Of a stretch of 64,000 nucleotides of DNA, positions 23,778-32,967 are shown one piece after another. The stretch's first letter is position 1, and the number at the start of each line of letters is the position of its first letter. The stretch is from contig NZ_QLNV01000001.1 of NCBI RefSeq assembly GCF_003285545.1, forward strand, positions 372,001-436,000. Direction: 5' to 3'. The stretch comes from Sinomicrobium soli. Its GTDB lineage: Bacteria > Bacteroidota > Bacteroidia > Flavobacteriales > Flavobacteriaceae. Below the pieces are notes generated by a model, which had not been told where the DNA came from, searched no databases, and was given only the letters and a program-made list of their open reading frames with translations. The translations under genes were made by a program, and so were the position numbers.

Positions 23778-24666
23778 TTTGCTGATGCTTTTTTACAATT
23801 GACTGGTGCTTTTTTAATATCTTTTGTGCTTTCAACACGAATGGCGGGCCTATAAACTTTCCGTTTATAATGGCTACCCCAACTCCACTTTTACGAGCTT
23901 CTTCATCTGATTTTAAGATTTCCCGGGAGTTTTCCACTTCTTCTTGCGAAGGCGAATAATATTTATGTACTAAAGGGATTTCTTTAGGATTTAGAACTAG
24001 CATGCCTTCAAAGCCCAACTTTTGTGACAGTATTAGGTTCTTCTCAAGGTCTTCTAAATCTTTTACACGTACGTGTACTGTATCTATTGGGATTATTTTA
24101 GCTGCCCTGGCAGCCATTGCTATCATAGCCCTGGGCGTAAACAGACTTAAATGCTCTTTATCATGTATTCCTTCCAGATCAGTGATAAAATCCTCGGAGC
24201 CATAAGCTATGGCAACCACACGAGGCGAGGCCCTGCTTATTTCCTCTGCATTTAATACAGCAGAGGCGGTCTCTATTAAAGGTATTATTTTAAAAGTCCC
24301 TTTAGGTACTCCTTTTTCATATTCTATAGTTTCCAGCAATTTACAGAAAAAGTAGATATCTTCCCCACGTTTGGCTTTCGGGTACATAAACCCCTCAATA
24401 CCAGGAATTGTCAACTGGGTCACATCCTTAAGAAGCTGACCACTTTCCCTGTCGTTAATTCTCGGAAAAATGACTCTCCCTTTAAATTTTCCCTGAGAAA
24501 CATATTCAATCACTTTATCTCTGGCCACCTGCTTATTTTCAACAGGTTGAACAGAGTCTTCAATATCAAAAAGTAAAATATCGGCATTTGCTTTTGTAGC
24601 GCTTTGCATAAGCTTATCACTATGTGCCGGAACAAACATCAGGCTGCGCATTAAATAATCACTCAT
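23770..24666 (-). CDS. CitE-like HpcH/HpaI aldolase family lyase (copy 1)
   Basis: 298 residues from the ATG at 24666; an in-frame GTG one codon upstream is also possible. CitE/malyl-CoA lyase hallmarks are present: DIEDSVQP near the N-terminus, FPRIND with the CoA-binding Arg, PLIETASAV with the metal-ligand Glu, and YGSEDF with the metal-ligand Asp. The family cleaves or forms malyl-CoA-like thioesters from glyoxylate or pyruvate and an acyl-CoA, with Mg2+. It ends inside the start of the NeuD-like gene (8-bp overlap) and begins 4 bases after the MaoC stop. The substrate is unknown. Confidence 0.85.
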   Translation of the reverse strand: MSDYLMRSLMFVPAHSDKLMQSATKANADILLFDIEDSVQPVENKQVARDKVIEYVSQGKFKGRVIFPRINDRESGQLLKDVTQLTIPGIEGFMYPKAKRGEDIYFFCKLLETIEYEKGVPKGTFKIIPLIETASAVLNAEEISRASPRVVAIAYGSEDFITDLEGIHDKEHLSLFTPRAMIAMAARAAKIIPIDTVHVRVKDLEDLEKNLILSQKLGFEGMLVLNPKEIPLVHKYYSPSQEEVENSREILKSDEEARKSGVGVAIINGKFIGPPFVLKAQKILKKHQSIVKKHQQNG

Positions 24667-24669
24667 CAC

Positions 24670-25122
24670 TTAAGTTTTTGGTATTAATACTTTTCTTCTG
24701 AAACATAATACTTCAAGGTCATCCTGATTAAACGCCCTGGTTTCTACATAAACAATCCCCCTGTCTTTCTTGGAGGTTTCCCATTTATTAATAACTGTTG
24801 TTTCCGCCCTGATGGTATCACCTATAAATACCGGCCCTACATGTTTAACTGATTCATATTCCAGATTTGCAATGGCTTTACCACTAATATCGGGTACAGT
24901 CATTCCAACCACTAAACTAAATACTAGCGTCCCAACTACTAAAATTTTTCCATGTTGATGATTCTTTACATGTTCCAGACTTAAATGTACCGGGTGATGA
25001 TTCATTGTAAGTAAGCTGAAAAAGTTATTATCACTCTCAAAAATAGTTTTAGTCAAACTATGTTTGACTGTCTCCCCTATTTGAAAATCCTTGTAAAAAT
25101 TCCCTAAGTTACTTGACTTCAT
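24670..25122 (-). CDS. MaoC-family (R)-hydratase / dehydratase, single hot-dog domain
   Basis: 150 residues. It contains SDNNFFSLLTMNHHPVHLS (about 30-48), in which the Asp and the final His fit the catalytic D-x(4-10)-H pair of MaoC hydratases. The TLLTxNxxPxH pattern is close to mesaconyl-CoA hydratase / beta-methylmalyl-CoA dehydratase. Later parts, KILVVGTLVFSLVVGM and VFIGDTIRAETTV, fit the hot-dog fold. The family hydrates 2-enoyl-CoA to 3-hydroxyacyl-CoA or the reverse. It overlaps the upstream CitE gene by four bases and is followed at once by the other CitE gene, so the three are translationally coupled. Confidence 0.83.
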   Translation of the reverse strand: MKSSNLGNFYKDFQIGETVKHSLTKTIFESDNNFFSLLTMNHHPVHLSLEHVKNHQHGKILVVGTLVFSLVVGMTVPDISGKAIANLEYESVKHVGPVFIGDTIRAETTVINKWETSKKDRGIVYVETRAFNQDDLEVLCFRRKVLIPKT

Positions 25123-25928
25123 GGTCTATAATACTTTAAAATTCTCAATGCCCTATCTATATGAGGTTTTTCCAATACTCTTCCCTCTAAACTTATGGCA
25201 TTAAATTCTTCTTTAACTTCAACTTCATCCAGTTTTTGTTTTACTTTCAGTGCCCATTCATACTCTCCCTCCGTGTAAAACTTAATTTCTCTTAATATCT
25301 CTATTTGCCATGGATGAATAAAAAACTTGGCTTCGTACCCTTTTCGGAAGCCATCAAGAACTTCCTTTTGAAATTCACCTTCTGATGTCAATTCCATTGA
25401 TGCTATATCAATTGCTTTTATCCCGAATGCCCTAGCTAAATACAGCATATATTGTCGAGGGATTTCAATGTTTTCCATGGTATGTGATCCTCCCATTTCT
25501 GCCATAAAATCATGACTCCCTAATGCCAGCCCGTATAAATATTCTTTAAACTCTAACATCAGTTCTTTTGCCTCCAAAAAAAATTGAGGGTTCTCAACTA
25601 ACAAAATAAGCTGAGACTTTGTCAGTACTTCCAAAATATTTCTTAGATCGGATTTATTTCTGATTTTAGGCAATAAAAATTTTGAAAACCCTGCACATGA
25701 CAATTTTTTTATATATCCAACCTCCATTTCCAGGTCTGAGGAAATAACCGGAACTCTAATAAAATATTTTTTATACTCGGTATTTTTTATTATGGCCTCA
25801 ATTAAATTATCTATTTCCGATCGTTTTATTGAATCCTCCAGATCAATAATTATCTCCGTGACTCCGATCTTTTCAATTTCACTTATCTTATGTAATCTAT
25901 TTGCAGGTATAAAAAAAAAGCTTTCCAT
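25119..25928 (-). CDS. CitE-like HpcH/HpaI aldolase family lyase (copy 2, divergent)
   Basis: 269 residues, starting MESFFFIPANRLHKI. It is shorter and quite unlike copy 1, so not a recent duplicate. The key sites remain: DLEDS (29-33), FIRVP with the conserved Arg, LLVENPQ with the metal-ligand Glu, and LGSHDF with the metal-ligand Asp. It may act on another keto-acid partner or run the reaction in the opposite direction to copy 1. It shares ATGA with the MaoC gene. The 94-bp gap upstream separates it from the frameshifted glycosyltransferase gene. Confidence 0.8.
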   Translation of the reverse strand: MESFFFIPANRLHKISEIEKIGVTEIIIDLEDSIKRSEIDNLIEAIIKNTEYKKYFIRVPVISSDLEMEVGYIKKLSCAGFSKFLLPKIRNKSDLRNILEVLTKSQLILLVENPQFFLEAKELMLEFKEYLYGLALGSHDFMAEMGGSHTMENIEIPRQYMLYLARAFGIKAIDIASMELTSEGEFQKEVLDGFRKGYEAKFFIHPWQIEILREIKFYTEGEYEWALKVKQKLDEVEVKEEFNAISLEGRVLEKPHIDRALRILKYYRP

Positions 25929-26022
25929 AAATTATAAATTATGCCTATGTATTTATCACATTCATCAAAACCTACCCAATTCACCCATATGTCAATACTT
26001 CATTGTGATTGTCATATAGTTT

Positions 26023-27185
26023 TTAAAGGTTTTCACTTTCATTATATATTTTTTCCAACCCTTGCCATATTATAATTGGCTCAAAATTCCTGGCCCATTG
26101 AATGCCATTATCTCCATAAACAGCAGCTTCCTCTTTATTGCCTTTCATATTATCCATAGCCTCTTTTATAACTTTGGCATTTTTTATTGGTTTCACCAAA
26201 ACACCGTTATATCCGTCAGATACTGCATTGCTACATCCAGTGGAATGCGTACTAATTATAGGAATCCCCATTGCCGCAGCTTGTATTAACACGTTCCCAA
26301 AACCTTCCCACCAAGCGGGAAGCACAAAACAATCCATCAATGCCATATGCACCGGGACCTCTTCAAACGGCACTTTTCCAACCATAATTATACCAGGGTG
26401 ATTATTGTATTTAGCGATCAGGTCCTTATCCGCAATTTGTTGTTTTTCTACAGAGCCCACCATCAAGAGCCGAATATCAGTATCTTCATGATAAAGTTCA
26501 TCAAATGCAGTATATAACTCATTTATACCTTTGCGATCCACCAATCTGCCCAAAAAACCGTAAGTATACTTGTTCTTTATTTTGTATTTAACCCGAAGTT
26601 GTAGTTTTTTTCTTCTGTGACCTGTCCTGGTGCAAACAGAGAAAGGTCAAGACCATTGCTACTTCCATGACCTATTACAATTGTTTTATTTCCTTTAAAA
26701 ATACCATCCCTTTCTCCCAATATTTTAACCGACTCACTAATACAAATGATCTTATGGCTATATCGGGCTATTATCTTTTCAAATGAAACGAGTAATTTCT
26801 TTAACTTCCCTGCTTCACTTTCATACCTAAACCCTCTACATGTATAAATACGCTTTTTAACCCCGCATACTTTTGCTGCTATCATTCCCAGTAAGCTTAC
26901 CTTAGGGGTTCCCACATTGATTATGTCAGGTTTTATTTTCAAAAAATAATTTATTATAACAAAAAATGTTTTTAAATCATGCCACAAGCTAATCTCCCTT
27001 TTAATATTCACCGGAAGTAATGTACAGTTTTCTCTTTCACAATACGCAATGGTCTTTTCATCCTTAGGTGCTAATAAATACACTTTATAGCCCTTTTCTG
27101 AAAAATATTTCAGTTGCCCCCTGATTAATCCAACGCTGGCTGGTGCCGTTATCCCAATCACCAATTTTAATGGTTCTTTTTGCAT
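26023..27185 (-). pseudogene. GT4 glycosyltransferase split by a frameshift at an A7 run (or joined by -1 frameshifting)
   Basis: The first part (27185 to 26577) encodes 202 residues of a GT4 N-terminal domain (LVIGITAPASVGLIRGQLK, INVGTPKVSLLG, ICISESVK). The second part, in the -1 frame, encodes the C-terminal domain (GRLVDRKGINELY, then WWEGFGNVLIQAAAMGIPII). Both open frames overlap over the A7 run at 26605-26611 (minus strand). One more A would give a continuous protein, and the -1 frame between run and second domain reads LRVKYKIKNKYTYGFLGR, a good GT4 linker. The heptamer there is A AAA AAC in phase, a -1 slippery site. The second Glu of the family's E-x7-E motif is Gln. It may be inactive, phase-variable or programmed. 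Confidence 0.8.
26602..26612 (-). promoter_or_regulatory. A7 homopolymer / slippery heptamer A AAA AAC in the split GT4 gene
   Basis: On the minus strand the zero-frame codons are GAA GAA AAA AAC. A -1 slip on AAA-AAC continues as CTA CAA CTT CGG into the second open frame; staying in frame gives a TAA about eight codons later. A plain homopolymer error or phase-variable tract is equally compatible. Confidence 0.55.
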
Positions 27186-27195
27186 TACAACTTTA

Positions 27196-28299
27196 TTAAA
27201 TGGCTATGGTATTATTGATCGTAATTAAATAATTATGCACTATTATATCCCAATCAAAGTCCTTTGATCTCTTATATGCATTCGTACTAATATTTCGGTA
27301 CGATAAAATTATCTGCTCCATTTTTTCCTGAAGTTCTTCAACAGAGGAATTACTACATGAAAATCCAACTTCACCCTCTTCAAAGAAACCATCAACCCCC
27401 TCTCCCCTGGTATAAACTATGGGGAGCCCACGACTTAATGCCTCAGTATATACTGCTCCAAAAGTTTCCGACAGCGAAAGAAGGACAAAAATATTATTAT
27501 TGTCATAGGCTGATCTAAGTTCTTCTATAGAATTCAGTTTTCCTAAATATTTAATTTTATTGCCCGGCGGAAATATACTATTTATCTTATTAAAATCCAT
27601 TTCCAGTACATTTTCCCCTGCCACAGTAAGTTCATATGGATACTTCTGTTTTTTCTCTAAAAACTTTATCAGAATATCTATATTTTTTCGCGGAATTATT
27701 TTTCCAACAAAGAGCAATTTAACTTGCTGATCAAAAGCAGGTCTTTCTCTAACCGTCTTCTTTTCTTCCAACCAATAAGGAGCTAAGCCATTAGGCATTA
27801 GATGGTATTTACTACTATCAAGGTCAGGGTACAATTCTTCTATTTTCGACTTCAATGAAGGGGATATAAAAAAAACAGCCTTAGCTTTTGACAGAATTTT
27901 ACGCCCTACATATTTAAACACCACACTTCTTCTGATAAATAATGATATATCTGTAATTCGTACCGAAACAACAAATTCCTTTTTCAATAACAAGCTCAAG
28001 ATAAAAGTCGGAATACCATCACTTATTAATGTGTGTCCATGTAAATAATCAAAGTCACGGTATTTTTTCCTATAAAACAACCTGACTACCTTCAATATTT
28101 TCGTTACAAAAATCGCCTTATCAACCTTCCCAAACACATAGTCGATGTCTACTTCAGGAATATCTTCCTGCTTAAAGTGTTTATAGACCGGGATCAAAAA
28201 CTGGTCATTACGCTTTTTTAAAAGCTGTTTATAAAAATAATAATGGATCTTATTACTTAAAAAATAACTGTTAATATGCAAAGCTGTTTTTTGACTCAT
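27196..28299 (-). CDS. GT4-family glycosyltransferase
   Basis: 367 residues, normal for GT-B enzymes. The N-terminal domain has the acceptor-side pattern DYLHGHTLISDGIPTFIL. The C-terminal donor domain has KLLFVGKIIPRKNIDILIKFLE, YELTVAGEN and SLSETFGAVYTEALSRGLPIV; the Glu pair in SETFGAVYTEA fits the E-x7-E motif. It should add one sugar to the lipid-linked repeat unit on the cytoplasmic face of the membrane. It is 10 bp from both neighbours' frames, in the middle of the same-strand capsule run. Donor and linkage are unknown. Confidence 0.87.
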   Translation of the reverse strand: MSQKTALHINSYFLSNKIHYYFYKQLLKKRNDQFLIPVYKHFKQEDIPEVDIDYVFGKVDKAIFVTKILKVVRLFYRKKYRDFDYLHGHTLISDGIPTFILSLLLKKEFVVSVRITDISLFIRRSVVFKYVGRKILSKAKAVFFISPSLKSKIEELYPDLDSSKYHLMPNGLAPYWLEEKKTVRERPAFDQQVKLLFVGKIIPRKNIDILIKFLEKKQKYPYELTVAGENVLEMDFNKINSIFPPGNKIKYLGKLNSIEELRSAYDNNNIFVLLSLSETFGAVYTEALSRGLPIVYTRGEGVDGFFEEGEVGFSCSNSSVEELQEKMEQIILSYRNISTNAYKRSKDFDWDIIVHNYLITINNTIAI

Positions 28300-28309
28300 C
28301 TCCTATGAA

Positions 28310-29503
28310 TTAATAATGATTTGCCGCCTTTCGCTGCAAATCATTAAATTTTTCATCTTTTGTTGGGTTGGCATTATTTTTTGTCCATTTTTTTTGTCCA
28401 AGGGCATATGGAAGCATCCACTCATAGGCATTTTTAATACTTTTCCCCTGTGAGGTTTTATAGTTCCACAAATCTATTCCAACCTTATCTGCCATATACG
28501 CTATATAAACAAACCCTTTTAAATTCCTGACTGAATATCCCCATGCTGATGCTCGTTTCAACTCATAAACTTGTTCACCTTCCTGTGTTATCTGTTTATC
28601 TATCCGTTTCTTCACACTTTCATCTATCACATTCCTGACTATATCATTTTGTCCTGTGAATAAAGCATAAGCAATAACTTGCATATCGTAATAAGTCCCT
28701 ATATTATTGAGTTGTGCTTTACCTTGTTTGCCTATCTTACTATTGAGCATCCAATCCAATAATCTTGAGAACCATTTTTTCACAGCATTCGTATCGGTTT
28801 CTCCCCAACTTTCAGAGCCCTCTATAAGCCTTACCACGTCTATTACATCAATCAAACCATAAGTGTCTGCGAAAACCATCGCTCTTCCTTTGTCCTTACC
28901 CACAACTATTTGGCCATATTCGAATCTAGGATACATACTTCTTTTCTCATCCAAAAACCATAAACGTAAGAGTCTGGCTGCTTTCTCCGCATATTTCTCA
29001 TCCTGGGTGTGGTAATAAGTCAAACCCAAAGCGTATATGTCTTTACAAAATTGAGCCATATATATATTATCTTTTTTGGGCTTGGATATTTCAGGATTTG
29101 CCTTACCATCTTTATGTATATAGGGCTTACCATCTTCGCGCTGGGGGTCCGGCCAATAATAAGGCGCTTGACTAAAATACTCCCTTTTGTCCCCATTAGG
29201 GGGAATTGCATTTTTGTCAGAAGGAGCATGATCTTTTTTTTGAAGCGCTTTGTTAGCTCTGTCAATAATCTCTTTCACTTCCTTATTATTATTTACAGAG
29301 GAAGTAGCAGTAGTTGCTCTGGAAAACAATCCACTCTTTTTTGCTTCCTGTGGTTTAAATAATTCCAAAGTTTCTTGGTCTAAAAGAAGAAGGTTCTTTT
29401 CAGATTGAGCGTAACTTTTACAAATAAATAAAACTAAAAAGAAGGCAGATATTGTTCTAAATTGTCTTCCTGGTCCTTTCCTTTTTATTATCAGATTCTT
29501 CAT
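28310..29503 (-). CDS. Secreted alginate-lyase-like protein (alpha/alpha-toroid polysaccharide lyase)
   Basis: 397 residues. A signal peptide with hydrophobic core TISAFFLVLFICKSYA ends at about residue 32. The mature part has the alginate-lyase family pattern: APYYWPDPQREDGKPYIHKDGK, then helical repeats and QLNNIGTYYDMQ (family NN-H/x-G-x-x-Y-D), with RASAWGYSVRNLKGF further on. Such lyases cleave uronic-acid chains by beta elimination in the periplasm or outside. In this locus, with UDP-glucose dehydrogenase and a glucuronate epimerase, trimming or editing of the capsule itself is plausible. The start lies inside the upstream GT4 gene (47-bp overlap). Confidence 0.8.
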   Translation of the reverse strand: MKNLIIKRKGPGRQFRTISAFFLVLFICKSYAQSEKNLLLLDQETLELFKPQEAKKSGLFSRATTATSSVNNNKEVKEIIDRANKALQKKDHAPSDKNAIPPNGDKREYFSQAPYYWPDPQREDGKPYIHKDGKANPEISKPKKDNIYMAQFCKDIYALGLTYYHTQDEKYAEKAARLLRLWFLDEKRSMYPRFEYGQIVVGKDKGRAMVFADTYGLIDVIDVVRLIEGSESWGETDTNAVKKWFSRLLDWMLNSKIGKQGKAQLNNIGTYYDMQVIAYALFTGQNDIVRNVIDESVKKRIDKQITQEGEQVYELKRASAWGYSVRNLKGFVYIAYMADKVGIDLWNYKTSQGKSIKNAYEWMLPYALGQKKWTKNNANPTKDEKFNDLQRKAANHY

Positions 29504-30626
29504 TTACCGAATTTTCAATTAATATATTTATCCTTTCAACACGCTTTTCCAAGGAATTACTTCCCCTTAGTTCCAAAAGGTTCTTCCGAAACTTTTGTCG
29601 TTTCACTATATCACTCTTTAATTCCCGAATTGCATTTGCTATAGCTTCTATATTCAAGGGATCAACAAGTATACCAGTTTTATTATCAATTTGATTTTCC
29701 ACAGTAGTTCCCAAAGAACTGATAATTGGCACTCCACAAGCTTTCACCTCCTCTATAACATTACAATGGCCTTCAGATAAGGTTGGCAAAACAAAAACAT
29801 CAAAACTATTAATAATCGAAGGTAATTTTATATTCCCCATAGGAGCCATCTCCTTAACAAAGGATGCTTCGATTAATTTCCCATTACCTCCAATACATAT
29901 CAAAGCTATATCCTCCGAATTTAGAGATTGAATGGCCTTTATGACTCTATTGGGTCCTTTTCTCTCAATAAAATGGCCTATGAATCCTACTACGAACATA
30001 CCTTCACTTATTTTTAACTTCTCTTTACATTCTTTATTATTCATAGGCACAAATCTTTGGTAATCTACAGCATTAGGGATTATTTCTATCTTGGAAGAAG
30101 AATAACCTAAACCCCTCAAATACTCATAATTAACCTCTGAAACACATATTATATTTTTCACATAAGACAACATTCCATGTAGAATATCCTTTCTCTGCTT
30201 TTCTATAGCTTTGTACGCATCACCAGATTCTCCTGAAGCAATAATCATTGGTATATTTTTTTCTTTAGCAAGCTTATAAATCGATATACCATTGATCAAA
30301 AAATGAGAATAAATAAGGTTTACTTCTTTAACATTTTTTTTAAAACACCTTTCAATACTCTGATGCCTAGACTCACTCAGTATTTTTCCTACATCAAACC
30401 CAAAAATTTTAGCAGAAAATCCTGGAAAATACAAAGGGCGATAAACTGTACAGTTTTCAGGACCATATGTATCCTTTTTTTTTTTAAATAAGTCGTTAAT
30501 CCGTAAAGGAGCAATTATTTTCACCTCATGATACTTACTAAGTTCTTGTGCAAAATTATAAACAAATGCTCCGTAATGCGGACGGTATATTGAAGGATAA
30601 TTATGTGATATTATTACTATTTTCAT
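29457..30626 (-). CDS. GT4-family glycosyltransferase
   Basis: 389 residues. It starts MKIVIISHNYPSIYRPHYGAFVYNFAQEL, the usual GT-B N-terminus with a G-x-F-V substrate loop. The donor domain has GMFVVGFIGHFIERKGPNRVIKA, ALICIGGNGK, and PTLSEGHCNVIEEVKACGVPII with an intact E-x7-E (Glu in SEG and EEV). It is a retaining glycosyltransferase adding a sugar to the capsule repeat unit. The 3' end overlaps the start of the lyase gene, which argues for co-expression. Specificity cannot be predicted. Confidence 0.87.
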   Translation of the reverse strand: MKIVIISHNYPSIYRPHYGAFVYNFAQELSKYHEVKIIAPLRINDLFKKKKDTYGPENCTVYRPLYFPGFSAKIFGFDVGKILSESRHQSIERCFKKNVKEVNLIYSHFLINGISIYKLAKEKNIPMIIASGESGDAYKAIEKQRKDILHGMLSYVKNIICVSEVNYEYLRGLGYSSSKIEIIPNAVDYQRFVPMNNKECKEKLKISEGMFVVGFIGHFIERKGPNRVIKAIQSLNSEDIALICIGGNGKLIEASFVKEMAPMGNIKLPSIINSFDVFVLPTLSEGHCNVIEEVKACGVPIISSLGTTVENQIDNKTGILVDPLNIEAIANAIRELKSDIVKRQKFRKNLLELRGSNSLEKRVERINILIENSVNEESDNKKERTRKTI

Positions 30627-30716
30627 ATACTACTTTTTAGAAAAGAACATTGATATAACTAATCTGTTATACCTATTAATGAGTAATACCAATCATTTTA
30701 TCTATTCCGGCTATAT

Positions 30717-31793
30717 TCATATATTTAGTATATATAATGAAAACAATGCCAGTACGAAAATAACTCCCAATAGTTTTGTAAACTGAAACCTTTTAAATAT
30801 CCGATACGTCATTAGGGGATATATAAGAATAATAGGGGTTAAAACCCAAGCCAAAATACCAAACCTATAGGAAAAAGCCATCGTAGAAGTTAAAAAATAA
30901 AAGCTAGATAGAAGCATGTAGGTAATAGTTAATTTATGATAAAATTTGTCTTTAATTACAGTAGATAAATAAAGAGCAAAAGCTACTGTCGCCAAGTGCA
31001 TCAATAAATAAGACAGCGGAAGGGAAGAAATGCCCCCCCCCTCCTGATTATATGCCATCAAGCGCTCCTGATTTCTAACTATACCCCCAATAATAGGTAA
31101 ATCTTTTAATCCCTTTTTTAATAAAGCCAAAAAAATACTTCCGAAAAAAACAGGTAAAACATACCATTTATTCTTTATAAAACTAGACAGTACATACATA
31201 AAGAAAATCACTATAGAAGACAAATGAAAGGCTACAGAAATAGATGCTATCGCGATTCCTATTTTTAATTTATTATCCTTTAAATATGTTATTGCCAATA
31301 TGGCAAAAGACAACGACAATCCATTTCTCATAATATTAACTCCAAAATTCGGGATACAAAAAAGACTCATAAAGGCCACTAACACTAAAGATCTATTCAC
31401 ATTTGTCATCCTATATGCCGCGCAAAATAACGGGGCCACTAATAAAAATGCCAAGACATAGAAATATCCCCGAATATCCACAACTTTACTAAAAAGATAT
31501 GAAATTCCATTGAAATAAGGATCCCTCGCTACAAAAGGTGATATTATAGCTTCAGAAAAACTATCTGTCCTCCAAATAAACTGAAAAGCCATTAAGTAAC
31601 GTGGCGTATCTGTTCCTACAGAAAAGTCCCGAGAACCGAATAAATAGGTTAATCCGATAATTATAAAACAACCTACTAAAAAATCATATTTTTTATAGTA
31701 TACCTTCTTAATATCAAAACTGATAATAAGGAGTACACATGCTAAAAAAGCAGAAATATATAAAAGATTGTATGCTGGTAATATCTCCTTCAC
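30717..31793 (-). CDS. EpsG/Wzy-type polysaccharide polymerase
   Basis: 358 residues, almost entirely hydrophobic with about ten membrane segments. It contains LFGSRDFSVGTDTPRYLMAFQ near residue 52, the EpsG-family G-x-D-x-x-x-Y motif, followed by a periplasmic loop. It should polymerise flipped repeat units on the periplasmic side of the inner membrane in the Wzy-dependent pathway, together with the flippase at 36261 and the Wzc/Wza pair. It is the only polymerase candidate in the window. The gene is very AT-rich, like its neighbours. Confidence 0.85.
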   Translation of the reverse strand: MKEILPAYNLLYISAFLACVLLIISFDIKKVYYKKYDFLVGCFIIIGLTYLFGSRDFSVGTDTPRYLMAFQFIWRTDSFSEAIISPFVARDPYFNGISYLFSKVVDIRGYFYVLAFLLVAPLFCAAYRMTNVNRSLVLVAFMSLFCIPNFGVNIMRNGLSLSFAILAITYLKDNKLKIGIAIASISVAFHLSSIVIFFMYVLSSFIKNKWYVLPVFFGSIFLALLKKGLKDLPIIGGIVRNQERLMAYNQEGGGISSLPLSYLLMHLATVAFALYLSTVIKDKFYHKLTITYMLLSSFYFLTSTMAFSYRFGILAWVLTPIILIYPLMTYRIFKRFQFTKLLGVIFVLALFSLYILNI

Positions 31794-31971
31794 GGAATCA
31801 TATATTTATTATAAAACAAGTTTTCTTAATTTCCTCACCATTTATTACTTATAAAAACATTGGCAATAGGCAGCAAGAAAGGCGGTTATCCCTTACGATA
31901 AACTCATATGTTAAAAATCTTCTAAATTTTTCTCCATAAAATGTTTACTTCTCCTCCAAAAAAGCTAAATC

Positions 31972-32904
31972 TTAACATTTCATAGGTAGCTTGAGATAGC
32001 TTCCAATCTTGTAATCCCATTCTTCTGGATGAAAAGGAACAAATCCTCCATGATGAAAAAAAGTCAATTCTCCAAAATATAAACTACCATTTATCTCATA
32101 AAAGTCAACTCTTACATGAGGAAGATTCTTGGAGAGAATCTCTGCAAGCTTTATCATCTTACTAAAGCATTTAGGTTTTTCAATTTCGTTTGTACTATGA
32201 GCATATGCCTGAGTAATATTTAGAAGATTAAAGTCCAAATCAAAATAATCAAACTTAATTCCATCCTTCTTATTTTGTCTATCACTAGCAACATATAGCA
32301 ACTTTGGTTTACCATCGAAGCAAAAAAATTTATAATCCATTAATTCCCCGGCTTTAACATCTACCATATACTTTTCCGCAATTATCCTGGGCTTGATATT
32401 TTTATAAGGCCACTCTCTCGATAGATGATACAGATTTTTTTTTAAATGCCTGTTAATTTTCTTCTTTGCTGAATCAATATCAAATTGATTTTTATCCTTG
32501 CATATAACCACTCCCCCCTGATCATGTGTCGTTTTTAAAACAAATTGATCAGGCAAAGATTCGAAATTTACTTCGCTAAATGTATCCCATACTCCTAATG
32601 TCGGAATTACATATTTTTCTCCAATCACTTCTCCTACATATTTTTTCACATCAAACTTATCCACCATTTTAGGTAAGTCCGGATTCCGATAATTTAATTT
32701 TAACCATTGAAGCTTTTCATTAAATGTTTGTGGATTCTGCAAGTTCAGTTTGTAGTCCAGCCTAAGAAAAAAAAGTAGCTTAAGATACAACCTGCCAGGA
32801 AGCAACGGAGACATCATACGTAAAAATTTAACCCCCAATATTTTAGGATTATGTAATACCCCGCGTATTTTTCGCTTTATCATACTCATTTTTATAAAAT
32901 CCAT
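31972..32904 (-). CDS. TupA-like ATP-grasp family protein (capsule/teichuronopeptide type)
   Basis: 310 residues. The diagnostic TupA-like stretch NPQTFNEKLQWLKLNYRNPDLPKMVDKFDVKKYV lies at about 55-90, followed by an ATP-grasp core: DQFVLKTTHDQGGVVICKD, PRIIAEKYM and HVRVDFYEINGSLYFGELTFFHHGGF. TupA-like proteins occur widely in capsule loci; some are annotated as glycosyltransferases, although the fold suggests carboxylate-amine ligation. It is the second ATP-grasp enzyme in the locus. Starts at residues 6 and 8 (both Met) are possible alternatives. The function in this locus is unknown. Confidence 0.85.
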   Translation of the reverse strand: MDFIKMSMIKRKIRGVLHNPKILGVKFLRMMSPLLPGRLYLKLLFFLRLDYKLNLQNPQTFNEKLQWLKLNYRNPDLPKMVDKFDVKKYVGEVIGEKYVIPTLGVWDTFSEVNFESLPDQFVLKTTHDQGGVVICKDKNQFDIDSAKKKINRHLKKNLYHLSREWPYKNIKPRIIAEKYMVDVKAGELMDYKFFCFDGKPKLLYVASDRQNKKDGIKFDYFDLDFNLLNITQAYAHSTNEIEKPKCFSKMIKLAEILSKNLPHVRVDFYEINGSLYFGELTFFHHGGFVPFHPEEWDYKIGSYLKLPMKC

Positions 32905-32967
32905 TTAATTCCCAATCCACCAAAAAACATTTAGAACTTTAATTCAAAAATAAAAGGTGACTGAAAA

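Noticed and set aside
26023-27185. Two separate small glycosyltransferase genes
   Set aside because: One has only the N-terminal and the other only the C-terminal GT4 domain, and they join perfectly by one base at an A7 run, so I call one split gene.
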